A DNA stretch of 64,000 nucleotides from CBDFNC01 sp965249895 (GCA_965249895.1 CBDFNC010000005.1:2418001-2482000), one strand, 5' to 3'. Counted from the first letter of the stretch, positions 1 through 21,810 are shown. The notes: generated by a model not told the origin, from the letters alone. Made by a program: numbers and translations.

Positions 1-12528
<12,528 letters not shown>

Positions 12529-12539
12529 GACCACTCCTC

Positions 12540-13847
12540 CTAGATATTTTCGCTTAGGGATTTGTTCACAGAAGCAATATCCAGAACACCCATGGCATGA
12601 AGTAGGCTAAAGGTAGACTGGAACACTTGCGCTTTTGATGCTGCCAGTTCACTCTGAGAGTTAGTTAATGTAGTTTCCGCAGACAGTACATCTAGTAGGG
12701 TGCGGCGTTTGTTTTGCCTGTCTATTTGAGCCAGTTTTAAGTACTCGGCAGCAATGTTAACCTTGTTTTCCAGGATCTTGCTGTTCTCTACAGCCATCTG
12801 GTAATTACGCCACGCCATACGAACATTCACCATAATTTCATCAATGGTATTTTTTTCTGCGGAAACGCTGGCGCTATGATCACCCATAGCCGCATCGACA
12901 TGCTTAACTCCAGACATTCCCAGGTTCAGCGGGTAGTTCAGCTCCAGGCCTATTCTGTCATCATGCTCTGTGCCTTGTTTGCCGTTTTCATCGAAAGTTC
13001 GCTTTACTTGTCCCACCAGTTTAAGTTCAGGCAAGAAGTTCTTTCTCGACTCACGGGTAATTTTCTCGCTTAATGTCTTGGAACGGAAGTAACCTACTTT
13101 TATTCTGGGGTTGTTTTGCTTCGAGAGCTCAATTGCTTTAGACAGGGAGTTAGGGATCACTGCGTTATTGTGTTGAAATGAAGTATCCAGGGATACTTCA
13201 TCACTGTAGTCTCGGTATACGCTTTCAAAACGATATACAGCCATGTCTAAGCTGGATGTAGCGCTGTTTAAACGCGCGTGAGCACCCGCTAACTGTGTTT
13301 TAGCCTGCAATACATCACTGGAATAGCCTTTACCCTTTTCCACCAACACACTTTCCAATCGAGTCTGTTCACTAATGTTGTCTTTGGACTGATCAGCAAA
13401 AGTCATAATGCTGTTTGCTTTTTTTACTTCAATAAAGCTGTTGAGGGCTGCCAGTAATACATCCTGCTCAACCGATTTGAGGTGAGCTTCTTTTTGTTTG
13501 ATGCTGTAAAAATCTGCCTTTTCTTTCGCAGATGCGGCGCCGAAATCGGTGATCAGCTGGCTGGCGCGCAGCATCACTTCACTAGTATGCTGATCTGTCG
13601 ATGTACCACTGCCGGCTTGGCGATAGTTTTGGACTGCCGTTTTTGCGTTTAATTGCAGGTTAGGCGTCCAGAGATCACGTAAGCTGGCTGAGCTTTTATC
13701 CCTCACTGATTCAAACTCATACACGGCTCTTTCGACCTTAGGGTTAGTTTTTACCACGCTTTCAAGAACGCCCGAAAAATCGTCTGCTACTACAAAACCG
13801 GAACTGAAAACCAGAGGAATTAAAACAAGACGAGGTGGGAACTTCAT
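12540..13847 (-). CDS. TolC-family outer membrane channel protein
   Basis: A 435-residue protein with a signal peptide of about 21 residues (hydrophobic core LVLIPLVFSSG, cleavage near VVA-DD). Two repeated long-helix regions carry the OEP-family look: an N-terminal SVVKTNPKVERAVYEFESVR segment, a central ASQLITDFGAASAKEKADFYSIK, then a second half around NNPRIKVGYFRSKTLSEKI and QNKRRTLLDVLSAETTLTNS. TolC proteins form trimeric outer membrane and periplasm tunnels for type I secretion or efflux. The gene ends 11 bp before the giant adhesin starts, and the adhesin ribosome site overlaps its stop codon. The two are therefore almost certainly one operon, making this the likely export channel for that adhesin. 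The usual ABC and membrane-fusion partners are not on this side. Confidence 0.88.
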   Translation of the reverse strand: MKFPPRLVLIPLVFSSGFVVADDFSGVLESVVKTNPKVERAVYEFESVRDKSSASLRDLWTPNLQLNAKTAVQNYRQAGSGTSTDQHTSEVMLRASQLITDFGAASAKEKADFYSIKQKEAHLKSVEQDVLLAALNSFIEVKKANSIMTFADQSKDNISEQTRLESVLVEKGKGYSSDVLQAKTQLAGAHARLNSATSSLDMAVYRFESVYRDYSDEVSLDTSFQHNNAVIPNSLSKAIELSKQNNPRIKVGYFRSKTLSEKITRESRKNFLPELKLVGQVKRTFDENGKQGTEHDDRIGLELNYPLNLGMSGVKHVDAAMGDHSASVSAEKNTIDEIMVNVRMAWRNYQMAVENSKILENKVNIAAEYLKLAQIDRQNKRRTLLDVLSAETTLTNSQSELAASKAQVFQSTFSLLHAMGVLDIASVNKSLSENI

Positions 13848-14482
13848 AACTTATCCTTACAATTTTTATAATGATGCATATCCATGCACAAATTTATTTA
13901 AACGATATTTCACAAATCATTGCCATAGAGTCCCAACAAAATGGGGGGGGCAAACTTTGGCTGGAAACGAAAGTAAAACGACCTGTTAACATTCTTTGAG
14001 GTTACGGATTTAGCCTAGCCAAAAGCTAGAACGACACATCAATAAGCACTCTGAAGTGAGGTCTTTGAATACTGACAGTGGCACAGTTTTAATACCGGGC
14101 CTCCGAAAAGTTATTATCTAAAAACAAGCGCATAGTACTTATTCGTTCATTCTCAGTCAAAGCTATCTAATACTTTTCTAATCACCACCTTATTCGGCCT
14201 CGTAGCAAATTATTCAATAAACCAACAAAAGTGTGAAATGAACCAATCTCAACCGCTATGCCCATAAGCTCGGAAGAGATCCAGCCGGCTCGAGAGATAC
14301 CATGCCAGGACCCCATCAAATAACGGTACAAGAATACAATTGTTACATTTTTTGAAGGAGCAGATAAAATCTGCGAAGCCAGTGCTAACAAAGTTCGCCA
14401 AACATGCGTCCATGCGCTTTACATCTCATCCCTGAGATAGGTTCTCCACATAAACACAGGCCTACTTGCCTATTCCTGTGTT
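13848..14482. other. Non-coding stretch upstream of the TolC-adhesin operon
   Basis: No convincing gene is seen in about 635 bp. The part next to 13847 is AT-rich and should hold the promoter of the TolC-adhesin operon, but I cannot name a specific -35/-10. A run of nine G residues lies near 13943. The only open frame is a short one at 14182-14391 without recognisable features. Confidence 0.5.
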
Positions 14483-15130
14483 TCAGGACGGACAATAGCT
14501 AACAATAATTCGCCGATTTCCCACTAATGCATGATCGGGAAAAATCTTTTTAAGCTGCTCATCGGACAGCTGCCAGTGCTGTTTTAATACAGCCGCTATC
14601 CAGGAGAAGCTATTGCTGGTAGCCATTAAGTCTCTCTGTTGGTACACGTTGTCGGTTTTTAAGCCAGGCTAGCCACCTAATATTTGACCGCCATTTACGA
14701 CCCCTCCGGCAAAAAACATCATACTGGCGGTGCCGTGGTCCGTACCTCCCGTGCCATTTTTCTTAACCCTACGACCAAATTCGGTGGCCATAATGACGGT
14801 GGTATTTTGCCACTCCTCACCCAAGCCCTGCTTTAAGTTTTCTAAGCCTAAATCGAGGCGTTCCAGGTTAGCTTTCAGGCGATAGTCCTGATTGTTGTGC
14901 GTGTCCCAGCCACCAAGCTCTAACATCGCAGTGTCGATGGCTTGCTGCTGGCGAATATCAACGGCTCGCGCAAACTAACCAGAGTGCTGGTCAATCTTTT
15001 CCAGGCCACTCTCCAGATAATCCTGACCATCAAAATGTGAGCGTTTAAGATAACCGAAATACAAGGTAACTGACGCTGACTATCGACCCCTTGCACCCGC
15101 AAAGCCAATTGATATAAAGTGACCAGGCTA
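14483..15130 (-). pseudogene. DUF1501-family protein remnant (C-terminal part, frameshift and stops)
   Basis: The minus-strand translation carries C-terminal DUF1501 motifs: RSHFDGQDYLESGLEKIDQ, then MLELGGWDTHNNQ, then TVIMATEFGRRVKKNGTGGT, DHGTASMMFFAGG and finally YQQRDLMATSNSF. The frame is broken by an in-frame stop before FARAVDIRQ (near 14977) and by a TAG at 14669 where the family normally has a Trp in a GDWPGL-like motif. A frameshift lies near 15050. The N-terminal half is absent. DUF1501 proteins are usually exported via Tat and sit beside a DUF1800 gene; neither is visible here. It is a dead fragment. Confidence 0.75.
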
Positions 15131-15152
15131 AGTTACCAATGGAGAATAGACG

Positions 15153-15641
15153 ATGGAAATAAGCGAAATGAGTAAAGAGGACTTTGGCCTTTTTTGGCCC
15201 ACCTTTAAGTCCGTTGTCGAGGCTCAGGAAACTTACGCATTTGAACCCGATATCGGCTATGAAGAGGGGTTTAATCTATGGTGTGCTTCGCCCCAACTTA
15301 CGTTGGTAGCAAAGGAGAATGGCGAGGTTTTAGGTTCATATTATATAAAAGCCAATGCTGCAGGACCCAGCTCTCATATTTGTAATTGCGGTTATATGGT
15401 TGCCCCTCAGGCTCGCGGTAAGGGGCTGGCTAAAGTATTGTGTGAACACTCGCAGAAAATTGCGCTTGAGTTAGGTTATACCGCAATGCAATTTAACTCC
15501 GTGGTATCAAGCAATCAAATTGCAATCCGTATTTGGCAGTCTCTGGGTTACGCCATTATCGGCACTATTCCTGATGCCTACAAACACAAGCAATTAGGCT
15601 TGGTAGACAGCTATATCATGTATAAACGACTCAAACCGTAA
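15153..15641 (+). CDS. GNAT-family N-acetyltransferase
   Basis: A 162-residue protein with the GNAT fold pattern: beta strand TLVAKENGEVLGSYYIKAN, then the acetyl-CoA binding motif APQARGKGLAKVLCEHSQK (a Q/RxxGxG/A variant) at about residues 88-106. The C-terminal QFNSVVSSNQIAIRIWQSLGY is the usual B motif with Asn and the LGY ending. GNAT enzymes move an acetyl group from acetyl-CoA to an amine; the substrate cannot be read from sequence. The gene starts just after a decayed DUF1501 gene and stands alone. Confidence 0.85.
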   Translation: MEISEMSKEDFGLFWPTFKSVVEAQETYAFEPDIGYEEGFNLWCASPQLTLVAKENGEVLGSYYIKANAAGPSSHICNCGYMVAPQARGKGLAKVLCEHSQKIALELGYTAMQFNSVVSSNQIAIRIWQSLGYAIIGTIPDAYKHKQLGLVDSYIMYKRLKP

Positions 15642-15681
15642 GTTGAAACAAATAACCTAGATCCCGCTACAGTGAGAATTT

Positions 15682-16242
15682 ATGATAAAGAAAATTTGCT
15701 TCCTGATCCTGCTCACAACGGCCTCAGCTGCACAGGCTATGATACCAATGGAGCTTCACAGTGGCCCTAACAAAACGGACCTCACCGGGAATGGTCTGAC
15801 AGACTATATTTTTGTAGCCCACTACGACAAAAATACCTCGCATCCGGATAGGGGGATCACATTTTATATTGCCAAACCGGAAGGTGGATACAGCATAATG
15901 CCTGTACCTGAAACTGCTGGGACAAGTTTTACTTATTTTGATCAATCACTATCGGTGACCAACCATCTCGTCACTGACTACCGGCTCTATCAAACTCCGC
16001 AGCAAACACTTTTCGTGACTGCCCACAAGAGGGGCGCTGATCCATTCACCCCTCAGCCGGTCTTATTTACCATCTATAGACTAAAACAGTCAGAGGACTA
16101 CCCCGGCGTTCCGCTGTTCAGTTGGCATCTAGTCTCAAGCTTAACCAGTGAAGATCGTTATATCTCAGCTGACTTGGCATTTAAAGAATGTGCACAAGCC
16201 TGTTTTCAGCTGGGTACAAACACTCTACCTGGTGAAAGTTAA
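15682..16242 (+). CDS. Exported protein resembling the CarG/CpmJ carbapenem self-resistance family
   Basis: A 186-residue protein with a clear signal peptide (residues 1-20, hydrophobic core FLILLTTASA, cleavage near AQA). The mature N-terminus reads SGPNKTDLTGNGLTDYIFVA, with an Asp-x-Asn-Gly-x-x-Asp pattern. That recalls CarG-like proteins, where LDLNGDG-type motifs precede VVAHREN. Two Cys (CAQAC) lie near the C-terminus and may form a disulphide. CarG homologues occur widely in bacteria that do not make carbapenems, so resistance cannot be inferred. No carbapenem synthesis gene is nearby. The assignment is from motif memory only. Confidence 0.5.
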   Translation: MIKKICFLILLTTASAAQAMIPMELHSGPNKTDLTGNGLTDYIFVAHYDKNTSHPDRGITFYIAKPEGGYSIMPVPETAGTSFTYFDQSLSVTNHLVTDYRLYQTPQQTLFVTAHKRGADPFTPQPVLFTIYRLKQSEDYPGVPLFSWHLVSSLTSEDRYISADLAFKECAQACFQLGTNTLPGES

Positions 16243-16303
16243 TTTATGACGGCTAACTCCCGGTAATGACTACCAAATTAAAACTCACTTAACTCATTAA
16301 GAA

Positions 16304-16330
16304 TCAACTCTTTTCACTATTAAGAGTTGA
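16304..16330 (+). terminator. Weak stem-loop after the CarG-like gene
   Basis: Nine-base arms TCAACTCTT and AAGAGTTGA enclose a short AT-rich loop about 60 bp after the preceding stop. There is no strong U-tract, so termination is only possible. Confidence 0.35.
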
Positions 16331-16404
16331 AGATACAAGCAAATCAACGTTTTAAAAACCAACATATCATTAACAACAGTGTGATCACCTTCTCAGTTAT
16401 CAGT

Positions 16405-16446
16405 GATAGTTACCGGTAACATTCGCGATAGTTACCGGTAACATAG
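16405..16446 (+). promoter_or_regulatory. Tandem GntR-type operators upstream of the TRAP operon
   Basis: Two perfect palindromes GTTACCGGTAAC occur at 16409-16420 and 16431-16442, 22 bp apart centre to centre (two helical turns), about 50 bp before the dctP start. The sequence matches the known E. coli GntR operator core (ATGTTACC-GTAACAT). The LacI-family regulator encoded at 21931 is the obvious ligand, and a related site precedes its own gene. Repression relieved by gluconate is the likely logic (inference). Confidence 0.85.
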
Positions 16447-16490
16447 CAGTAAAAGCCGATATCTCGCGAACCTAATCAAGGACAATTAAA

Positions 16491-17507
16491 ATGAAAACAC
16501 TGATGAAATCACTGATTGCTGGAACAATTGCAGGCTTACTATCCTCCACTGCTATGGCAGCGGATCACAAGTTTAAGATCCAGTCTTCTGATCCTTCAGG
16601 CGATAAAAATTTTCAGGTACAAAAAGCATGGGCCGACAGGGTAGAGAAAATGTCCGCCGGCCGTGTGGACATTGACTTACTTCCCGTGGGCAGCGTGGTA
16701 AAACACACTGAAACCCTGGACGCCATTAAAATGGGGATCCTAGACGGCCACATTACTGCAACGAGTTATTTCTCCGGTAAAGATCCCGCATTTGGCCTGA
16801 TTGGTAACACGGTTGGCGCCTGGTCTGATACCACTCAATTGCTGCAATATATTAACTACGGCGGTGGTCGTGAGCTGATGACCGAGCTTTATGCCCCTTA
16901 TGGGGTGAAATTTGTTGGCGGCTCTACCACGGGTGTTGAATCTTTCGTGTCGTCAGTCCCCCTTAAAGGCGTAGATGACCTGAAAGGACTGAAGCTTAGA
17001 GCGCCGGAAGGCCTGGTACAGCAAGTGTTTGCCGCCGCAGGCGCCGCCCCCGTTAATTTACCCGGCTCTGAAGTCTTCACCGGGTTAAGTAAAGGGGTTA
17101 TTGATGCCGCCGATTACACAGTGTTTTCCACCAACCACAAAGCTGGCCTGAATGATGTGGCGAAGCACCCTGTACAACCCGGCTTCCACTCCCTGCCTTT
17201 GATTGATATTTCAGTAAGTCAGAAAAAATGGGACAAGTTGCCTGAGGATCTGCAAGAGCTGCTGACCACTTCCGTACGTGACCTTTCCTACGATATTACC
17301 ACTCAGCTGAAGATTGCCGATCAGGCAGCAGTAAAGGAAGCGCAGGCCAACCCGGATATCACCATCCACAACTGGTCCGAAGAAGAGCGTAAGAAATTCC
17401 GTAATATCGCCCGCAGCCAGTGGGAAGTATTTGCCAAGCGCTCTCCGAACGCGGAAAAAGTTTACATTTCTGTAACAACATTCTTAGACGAGAATGGCTT
17501 GCTATAA
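16491..17507 (+). CDS. dctP: TRAP transporter substrate-binding protein, DctP family (gluconate-type)
   Basis: A 338-residue protein with a signal peptide (residues 1-23, ending STAMA before ADHKF). The mature protein shows the DctP pattern: DKNFQVQKAWADRVEKMSAGRVDIDLLP at the N-terminus, then LKGLKLRAPEG (the conserved Arg region that contacts the ligand carboxylate), GSEVFTGLSKGVIDAADYT and a C-terminal helix region. It binds an organic acid in the periplasm and hands it to the DctQM permease. Neighbouring gluconokinase and 6-phosphogluconate dehydrogenase genes and GntR-type operators make gluconate or a related sugar acid the likely ligand (inference). Confidence 0.9.
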   Translation: MKTLMKSLIAGTIAGLLSSTAMAADHKFKIQSSDPSGDKNFQVQKAWADRVEKMSAGRVDIDLLPVGSVVKHTETLDAIKMGILDGHITATSYFSGKDPAFGLIGNTVGAWSDTTQLLQYINYGGGRELMTELYAPYGVKFVGGSTTGVESFVSSVPLKGVDDLKGLKLRAPEGLVQQVFAAAGAAPVNLPGSEVFTGLSKGVIDAADYTVFSTNHKAGLNDVAKHPVQPGFHSLPLIDISVSQKKWDKLPEDLQELLTTSVRDLSYDITTQLKIADQAAVKEAQANPDITIHNWSEEERKKFRNIARSQWEVFAKRSPNAEKVYISVTTFLDENGLL

Positions 17508-17517
17508 AACCAACCCT

Positions 17518-17543
17518 GCCCAGCGGGCTTTTGTTCGCTGGGC
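17518..17543 (+). terminator. Intercistronic hairpin between dctP and dctQ
   Basis: GCCCAGCG and CGCTGGGC form an eight-base GC-rich stem about 10 bp after the dctP stop. Such hairpins commonly attenuate read-through and protect the message of the abundant binding protein. No T-run follows, so partial rather than full termination is likely. Confidence 0.6.
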
Positions 17544-17599
17544 CGTACTTCCTTCACACATCTCTTTTATTTTAGTTAACTCGCGAATGGACGTTTGTT

Positions 17600-18154
17600 A
17601 TGAGCGACAACCACAACCAGGCAGCAACGGATGCAGAGCAACCCAGAAACTGGCTGGACGCCTGCATTACTTGGGTTGGCGACCTGCTGAGCCTGTTTTT
17701 CATTTTTACAGTTGCCATTTCATTTTATGAAGTTGTCATGCGATATGTCTTTAACGCCCCTACCCTCTGGGTACACGAGTCTGCGTCGTTTATCGGCGGT
17801 ATGCTGTTTGTGTTTGGCGGCTTATATGCCTTCGCGACCAATAAACATGTCCGGGTCGTGCTCATATACGATGCCGTATCTGCGCGCGCCCGGCAATGGC
17901 TGAACTTATTTCATCACCTGGCAGGACTGGCCTTCGCAGCTATGATGGTCTGGGCGTCCTACAGCATGGCGGAAGCCGCCTGGTTTACCCCCTGGGGAGA
18001 ACTGCGACTGGAGACATCGGGCAGTGCCTGGAACCCTCCATTCCCGGCTTTACTAAAAGGTTTTATCTTTATCTCCATGTGTTTCTTAGCGATCCAATTT
18101 TTGCTCCACCTTATCTCTGAAATCAATGGCCTGAGGAAAGAAAAAGATGTTTGA
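17600..18154 (+). CDS. dctQ: TRAP transporter small permease, DctQ family
   Basis: A 184-residue inner membrane protein with four predicted membrane segments: around LSLFFIFTVAISFYEVVMRY, SASFIGGMLFVFGGLYAFA, FHHLAGLAFAAMMVWASYS and ALLKGFIFISMCFLAIQFLL. The family hallmarks are the E-V-V-x-R-Y motif after the first helix and the W-V-H-E-S-A segment. It forms the small subunit of the TRAP permease with DctM. Its end overlaps the dctM start by 8 bp, indicating translational coupling. Confidence 0.9.
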   Translation: MSDNHNQAATDAEQPRNWLDACITWVGDLLSLFFIFTVAISFYEVVMRYVFNAPTLWVHESASFIGGMLFVFGGLYAFATNKHVRVVLIYDAVSARARQWLNLFHHLAGLAFAAMMVWASYSMAEAAWFTPWGELRLETSGSAWNPPFPALLKGFIFISMCFLAIQFLLHLISEINGLRKEKDV

Positions 18155-19469
18155 TTTATCCGCATTAGGGATTGGTTACGCCAGCCTGTTAATGCTGGCC
18201 ATGATGATTGGATTATTGCTGACGGGCATGCAACTGGCATTTGTCACCGGTTTCGTCGCCATATTTTTCACCCTGGGCTGGTTTGGACCGGATGCATTAC
18301 CCCTGATCACTAGCCGTATGTACAGCTTTGTGAGCGGTTATGTATTCCTGGCCGTACCCATGTTTGTACTGATGGCGGCGCTGTTAGACAGATCGGGGAT
18401 CGCCCGCGATCTGTTTGATGCGATGAAAGTCGTTGGTCGCCGGGTCCGTGGCGGTATTGCCGTACAAACCTTGTTGGTCGCCGTACTACTTGCTTCTATG
18501 TCCGGTGTTATCGGCGGCGAAACTGTACTGCTGGGGATCCTGGCGCTACCACAAATGCTACGCCTGGGTTATGACCGTAAACTGGCCATCGGCGTCACCT
18601 GTGCCGGCGGCGCACTGGGTACTATGTTACCGCCCAGTATTGTACTCATCATCTATGGCCTTACCGCCAACGTATCTATTGGCGATCTATTTAAAGCCTC
18701 ATTCTTACCCGCGTTTATCTTGGCCCTCTTGTATATGGGCTATGTACTAATCCGCTGTTATTTAAATCCTGCCCTGGCCCCCCTTCCTTCAGAGGAAGAG
18801 TTGAGACGGGATGCAGAAAACAGCCCCAATTACTTTAAGGCGCTGTTTTTCCCACTGCTCTCCGTTGTTGTGGTGCTGGGCAGTATCTACACGGGTGTCG
18901 CTTCCGTCACCGAAGCCTCTGCACTGGGCGTGGTAGGCATAATGATAAGCGCCCTGATCCGCGGTGAACTTAACGCCAATATGCTCAAAGAAAGTGCCGT
19001 TGCCACCATGCGTACGTGCGGCATGATCATCTGGATTGGTATAGGCGCCACCGCCCTGGTGGGTGTTTACAACTTGATGGGCGGTATCGACTTTGTCGAG
19101 CAGGCGATTCTTTCATGGAGCGGCGGTAGCCCTATGAAGACGCTGCTTATCATGATGGCCATTCTGCTGGTGCTGGGTATGTTCCTCGACTGGGTTGGCG
19201 TTGCATTGCTCACCATGCCCATTTTTGTTCCTATTATTATCAACCTGGGTTTCGACCCTATCTGGTTTGGCGTGGTGTTTTGCCTGAATATGCAGGTTTC
19301 ATTTCTGTCGCCGCCTTTTGGACCCGCAGCCTTTTATCTTAAATCCGTTGCGCCAAAAGATATTAGTCTGGGCGAAATCTTCACCGCTTTACTGCCCTTT
19401 ATCGCCCTGCAGCTGGTAGCCCTGAGCCTGGTGATCATCTTCCCCCAGCTTGCATTGTGGTGGCGATAA
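18147..19469 (+). CDS. dctM: TRAP transporter large permease, DctM family
   Basis: A 440-residue polytopic protein of usual DctM length. Diagnostic stretches are VPMFVLMAALLDRSGIARDL, GVTCAGGALGTMLPPSIVLI with the conserved GxLGxMxPPS motif, PPFGPAAFYLKSVAP near the C-terminus and repeated long hydrophobic helices. It is the sodium-driven transport subunit for the substrate captured by DctP. It overlaps dctQ by 8 bp and is followed by gntK after a small hairpin. Confidence 0.93.
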   Translation: MFDLSALGIGYASLLMLAMMIGLLLTGMQLAFVTGFVAIFFTLGWFGPDALPLITSRMYSFVSGYVFLAVPMFVLMAALLDRSGIARDLFDAMKVVGRRVRGGIAVQTLLVAVLLASMSGVIGGETVLLGILALPQMLRLGYDRKLAIGVTCAGGALGTMLPPSIVLIIYGLTANVSIGDLFKASFLPAFILALLYMGYVLIRCYLNPALAPLPSEEELRRDAENSPNYFKALFFPLLSVVVVLGSIYTGVASVTEASALGVVGIMISALIRGELNANMLKESAVATMRTCGMIIWIGIGATALVGVYNLMGGIDFVEQAILSWSGGSPMKTLLIMMAILLVLGMFLDWVGVALLTMPIFVPIIINLGFDPIWFGVVFCLNMQVSFLSPPFGPAAFYLKSVAPKDISLGEIFTALLPFIALQLVALSLVIIFPQLALWWR

Positions 19470-19506
19470 GACCGTAGAAAACCGAATTACGACTTTTGAA
19501 TTAAAC

Positions 19507-19526
19507 GCCCTGTTGCTGAACAGGGC
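19507..19526 (+). terminator. Hairpin between dctM and gntK
   Basis: GCCCTGTT-gctg-AACAGGGC forms an eight-base stem with a four-base loop, 37 bp after the dctM stop. No T-run follows. It may modulate read-through from the transporter genes into gntK. Confidence 0.5.
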
Positions 19527-19543
19527 TAGGGAAAACGTGTCTT

Positions 19544-20047
19544 ATGAATAATAAAAAGATACTGGTTATGGGAGTATCCGGCTGCGGAAAAAGCCTGATT
19601 GGCAGCCAGCTGGCTCACCAGATCAACGCAGCGTTTTTTGATGGCGATGATTTCCATCCGCCAGAAAACGTTAACAAAATGAGCCAGGGGATCCCCCTTA
19701 CTGATGAAGACCGTCAGGGCTGGCTGGAAACATTAAACAAGCTATTCGCAAGCAAAGGCAGCACAGTGATTGCCTGCTCAGCGTTAAAACCGGAATACCG
19801 CAATATTTTACGCCATGGTCTGGGTCAGCTGACCATTGTTTACCTTAAAGGGGATTTTGACACTATCTGGAGCCGTCATAAAAGCAGAGAAAATCACTAC
19901 TTTAACGGCCGTAGAATGTTGGACAGTCAGTTTGAAACCCTCATTGAGCCCAATGTAAATGAAGCGCTGCATATTGACATCAGACAGCCTGCTGCGCAGG
20001 TGCTGAGCGACATCTTAAGCAAGTTAAATAACCAGACAGGAACATAA
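19544..20047 (+). CDS. gntK: Gluconokinase
   Basis: A 167-residue P-loop kinase of GntK/IdnK size. The Walker A motif GVSGCGKS is at residues 10-17, followed by FDGDDFHPPENVNKMSQGIP, the sugar-acid binding signature of gluconokinases, and LTDEDRQGWL. A C-terminal SRENHYFNGRRMLDSQFETL segment is also typical. It phosphorylates D-gluconate to 6-phosphogluconate with ATP in the cytoplasm. It lies directly after the TRAP transporter, and its stop codon shares a base with the gnd start (TAATG), so uptake, phosphorylation and oxidation are encoded in one operon. Confidence 0.93.
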   Translation: MNNKKILVMGVSGCGKSLIGSQLAHQINAAFFDGDDFHPPENVNKMSQGIPLTDEDRQGWLETLNKLFASKGSTVIACSALKPEYRNILRHGLGQLTIVYLKGDFDTIWSRHKSRENHYFNGRRMLDSQFETLIEPNVNEALHIDIRQPAAQVLSDILSKLNNQTGT

Positions 20048-21546
20048 TGATGGCACATACGTTAAGCAATATCGGCATGATTGGCCTGGGCGTTATGGGT
20101 AAGAGTCTGACCCTTAACCTGCTGGATCATCAATTTCATGTGGCTGGGTTTGATCTGAACCAAGGCAATATCAGCCAAACCGGCGATGAGGCCGAGCAGC
20201 TGGCGAAAGGCCAATTTACTCCCTGCTTGTCATTACAACAGATGCTGAGTCAGTTAGAAAAACCCAGGGTAATCGCATTGTCAGTTCCCGCTGGTCCAGG
20301 TGTCGACAAAGTGGTAACACAGCTCATCGAAGCAGGCGCCCAAAGCAGCGATATCGTTATCGATACGGGGAACAGCCTGTGGAGTGACACCATCGCCAGG
20401 GAGAAAAAGTATCAGGGCAAGATTACTTTTTTCAGTACCGCGGTTTCCGGCGGCGAAACCGGCGCCCGCTTTGGCCCGGCATTAATGGCCAGTGGTGACG
20501 CCAACGCATGGCGATATGTAAAACCCATGTGGAATGCCATTGCGGCCAAGGTCGACAGCCAGGGACAGCCTTTGCCTCCGCTTACGGATGGAGAGCCCTG
20601 CGCAGCCTATATTGGCCCGGCGGGATCGGGCCATTACGTCAAAATGGTCCACAACGGCATTGAATATGCGGATATGCAACTGATATGCGAGGTATACCAT
20701 GTACTACGTCAGGTTGCCGGTATGTCGTGTGCTCACATAGGCAAGGTGTTTGCCCGGTGGAATAAGGGAGTATTGAACAGTTACCTGATGGAAATCAGCG
20801 CCGATATTTTACAACAAACAGACCCAAGCACAGATAAACCCTTAGTGGATATGATCCTGGATAAAGCCGGGCAAAAAGGAACCGGTCTATGGACTGCAAT
20901 AAACAGCCTTGAGCTGGGTTGCCCCGCTCCCACTATCACCCAATCTGTCTATGCCCGCGCCTTAAGCAGCCAAAAAATACAGCGTGTGGCGGCCAGTGGT
21001 ATTCTGGAAAAAGTGACAGATAGCCAGAGTGAGCAAAACCTGAATAAAACCCAGCTAATTGAGCAGCTGCATGATGCCTTATATTGCGCCAAAGTATGTG
21101 CTTATGCCCAGGGATTCGCCCTGATGAGCGCCGCCGCACAAGAGCAGCAATGGCAACTGGATTACGCGGAAATTGCCCGTATCTGGCGTGCAGGCTGTAT
21201 TATTCGCGCCGGATTTTTGCAAACCATCAGCAACGCCTTCACTCAACAAACAGATCTTTCTAACCTAATGCTGGATCCTGGCTTTGCCCGGGAAATGATG
21301 ATTCGCCAACTTAATTGGCGTAAAGCGGTCGCCCAAGCCAGCTTACTCGGCATACCCTGCCCCGGAATTAGCTCGGCGCTAAGTTACTTCGACTCACTCG
21401 GTAGTGAAACCCTGCCCGCCAACCTGCTACAGGCGCAAAGGGACTATTTTGGCTCCCATAGCTATTCCCGAGTAGACCGTCCGGAGTCAGAAAAATACCA
21501 CCTCCAGTGGAGTACCGATAAACGCGAGCAAATCCTTATAGGCTAG
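20047..21546 (+). CDS. gnd: 6-phosphogluconate dehydrogenase, decarboxylating
   Basis: A 499-residue enzyme. An N-terminal Rossmann motif MIGLGVMGKSLTLNL lies at about residues 11-25, then the NRG-equivalent loop, then the active-site region GPAGSGHYVKMVHNGIEYAD with the catalytic Lys and the conserved HNGIEY. A further family block is DKAGQKGTGLWT, and the substrate-binding C-terminus follows. It converts 6-phosphogluconate to ribulose 5-phosphate, CO2 and NADPH. No Edd/Eda genes are in the operon, so gluconate is routed to the pentose phosphate pathway here. Its stop codon lies in the terminal repeat of a MITE. Confidence 0.94.
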   Translation: MMAHTLSNIGMIGLGVMGKSLTLNLLDHQFHVAGFDLNQGNISQTGDEAEQLAKGQFTPCLSLQQMLSQLEKPRVIALSVPAGPGVDKVVTQLIEAGAQSSDIVIDTGNSLWSDTIAREKKYQGKITFFSTAVSGGETGARFGPALMASGDANAWRYVKPMWNAIAAKVDSQGQPLPPLTDGEPCAAYIGPAGSGHYVKMVHNGIEYADMQLICEVYHVLRQVAGMSCAHIGKVFARWNKGVLNSYLMEISADILQQTDPSTDKPLVDMILDKAGQKGTGLWTAINSLELGCPAPTITQSVYARALSSQKIQRVAASGILEKVTDSQSEQNLNKTQLIEQLHDALYCAKVCAYAQGFALMSAAAQEQQWQLDYAEIARIWRAGCIIRAGFLQTISNAFTQQTDLSNLMLDPGFAREMMIRQLNWRKAVAQASLLGIPCPGISSALSYFDSLGSETLPANLLQAQRDYFGSHSYSRVDRPESEKYHLQWSTDKREQILIG

Positions 21547-21810
21547 GGTCTGTTTATCTTTCGCGGTTAATTTTTGTTCGAGATGAAAGCGTTTTAATCG
21601 AGGCGAGCCATATGTAGCCTAGCCACCTAAGCAAATATTGCTCAACAAAGAGTAAAATGCTTTTAGCCGAACCCTTTGGGCAGCGTTTGTTGGTCATTTC
21701 TACGTCGTTATCGCCTTTTTATGTAGAACAACTACACTACAAAAGCTCTGCCTTGTATAAATACCCAACAAACTGCTGCAAAAACAATCTCGAAAGGTCA
21801 ACAGACCCTA
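21544..21810. mobile_element. MITE with TA target duplication, immediately after gnd
   Basis: Outer inverted repeats TAGGGTCTGTT (21544) and AACAGACCCTA (21800) bound about 265 bp of non-coding DNA. A second paired block follows inside (CTTTCG at 21558 and CGAAAG near 21790). Taking TA as the target duplication, the element is 21546-21808. TA-flanked, non-coding elements of this size are typical of IS630/Tc1-mariner-derived MITEs. The gnd stop TAG (21544-21546) overlaps the left end, so the insertion forms or adjoins the gnd terminus. Confidence 0.75.
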
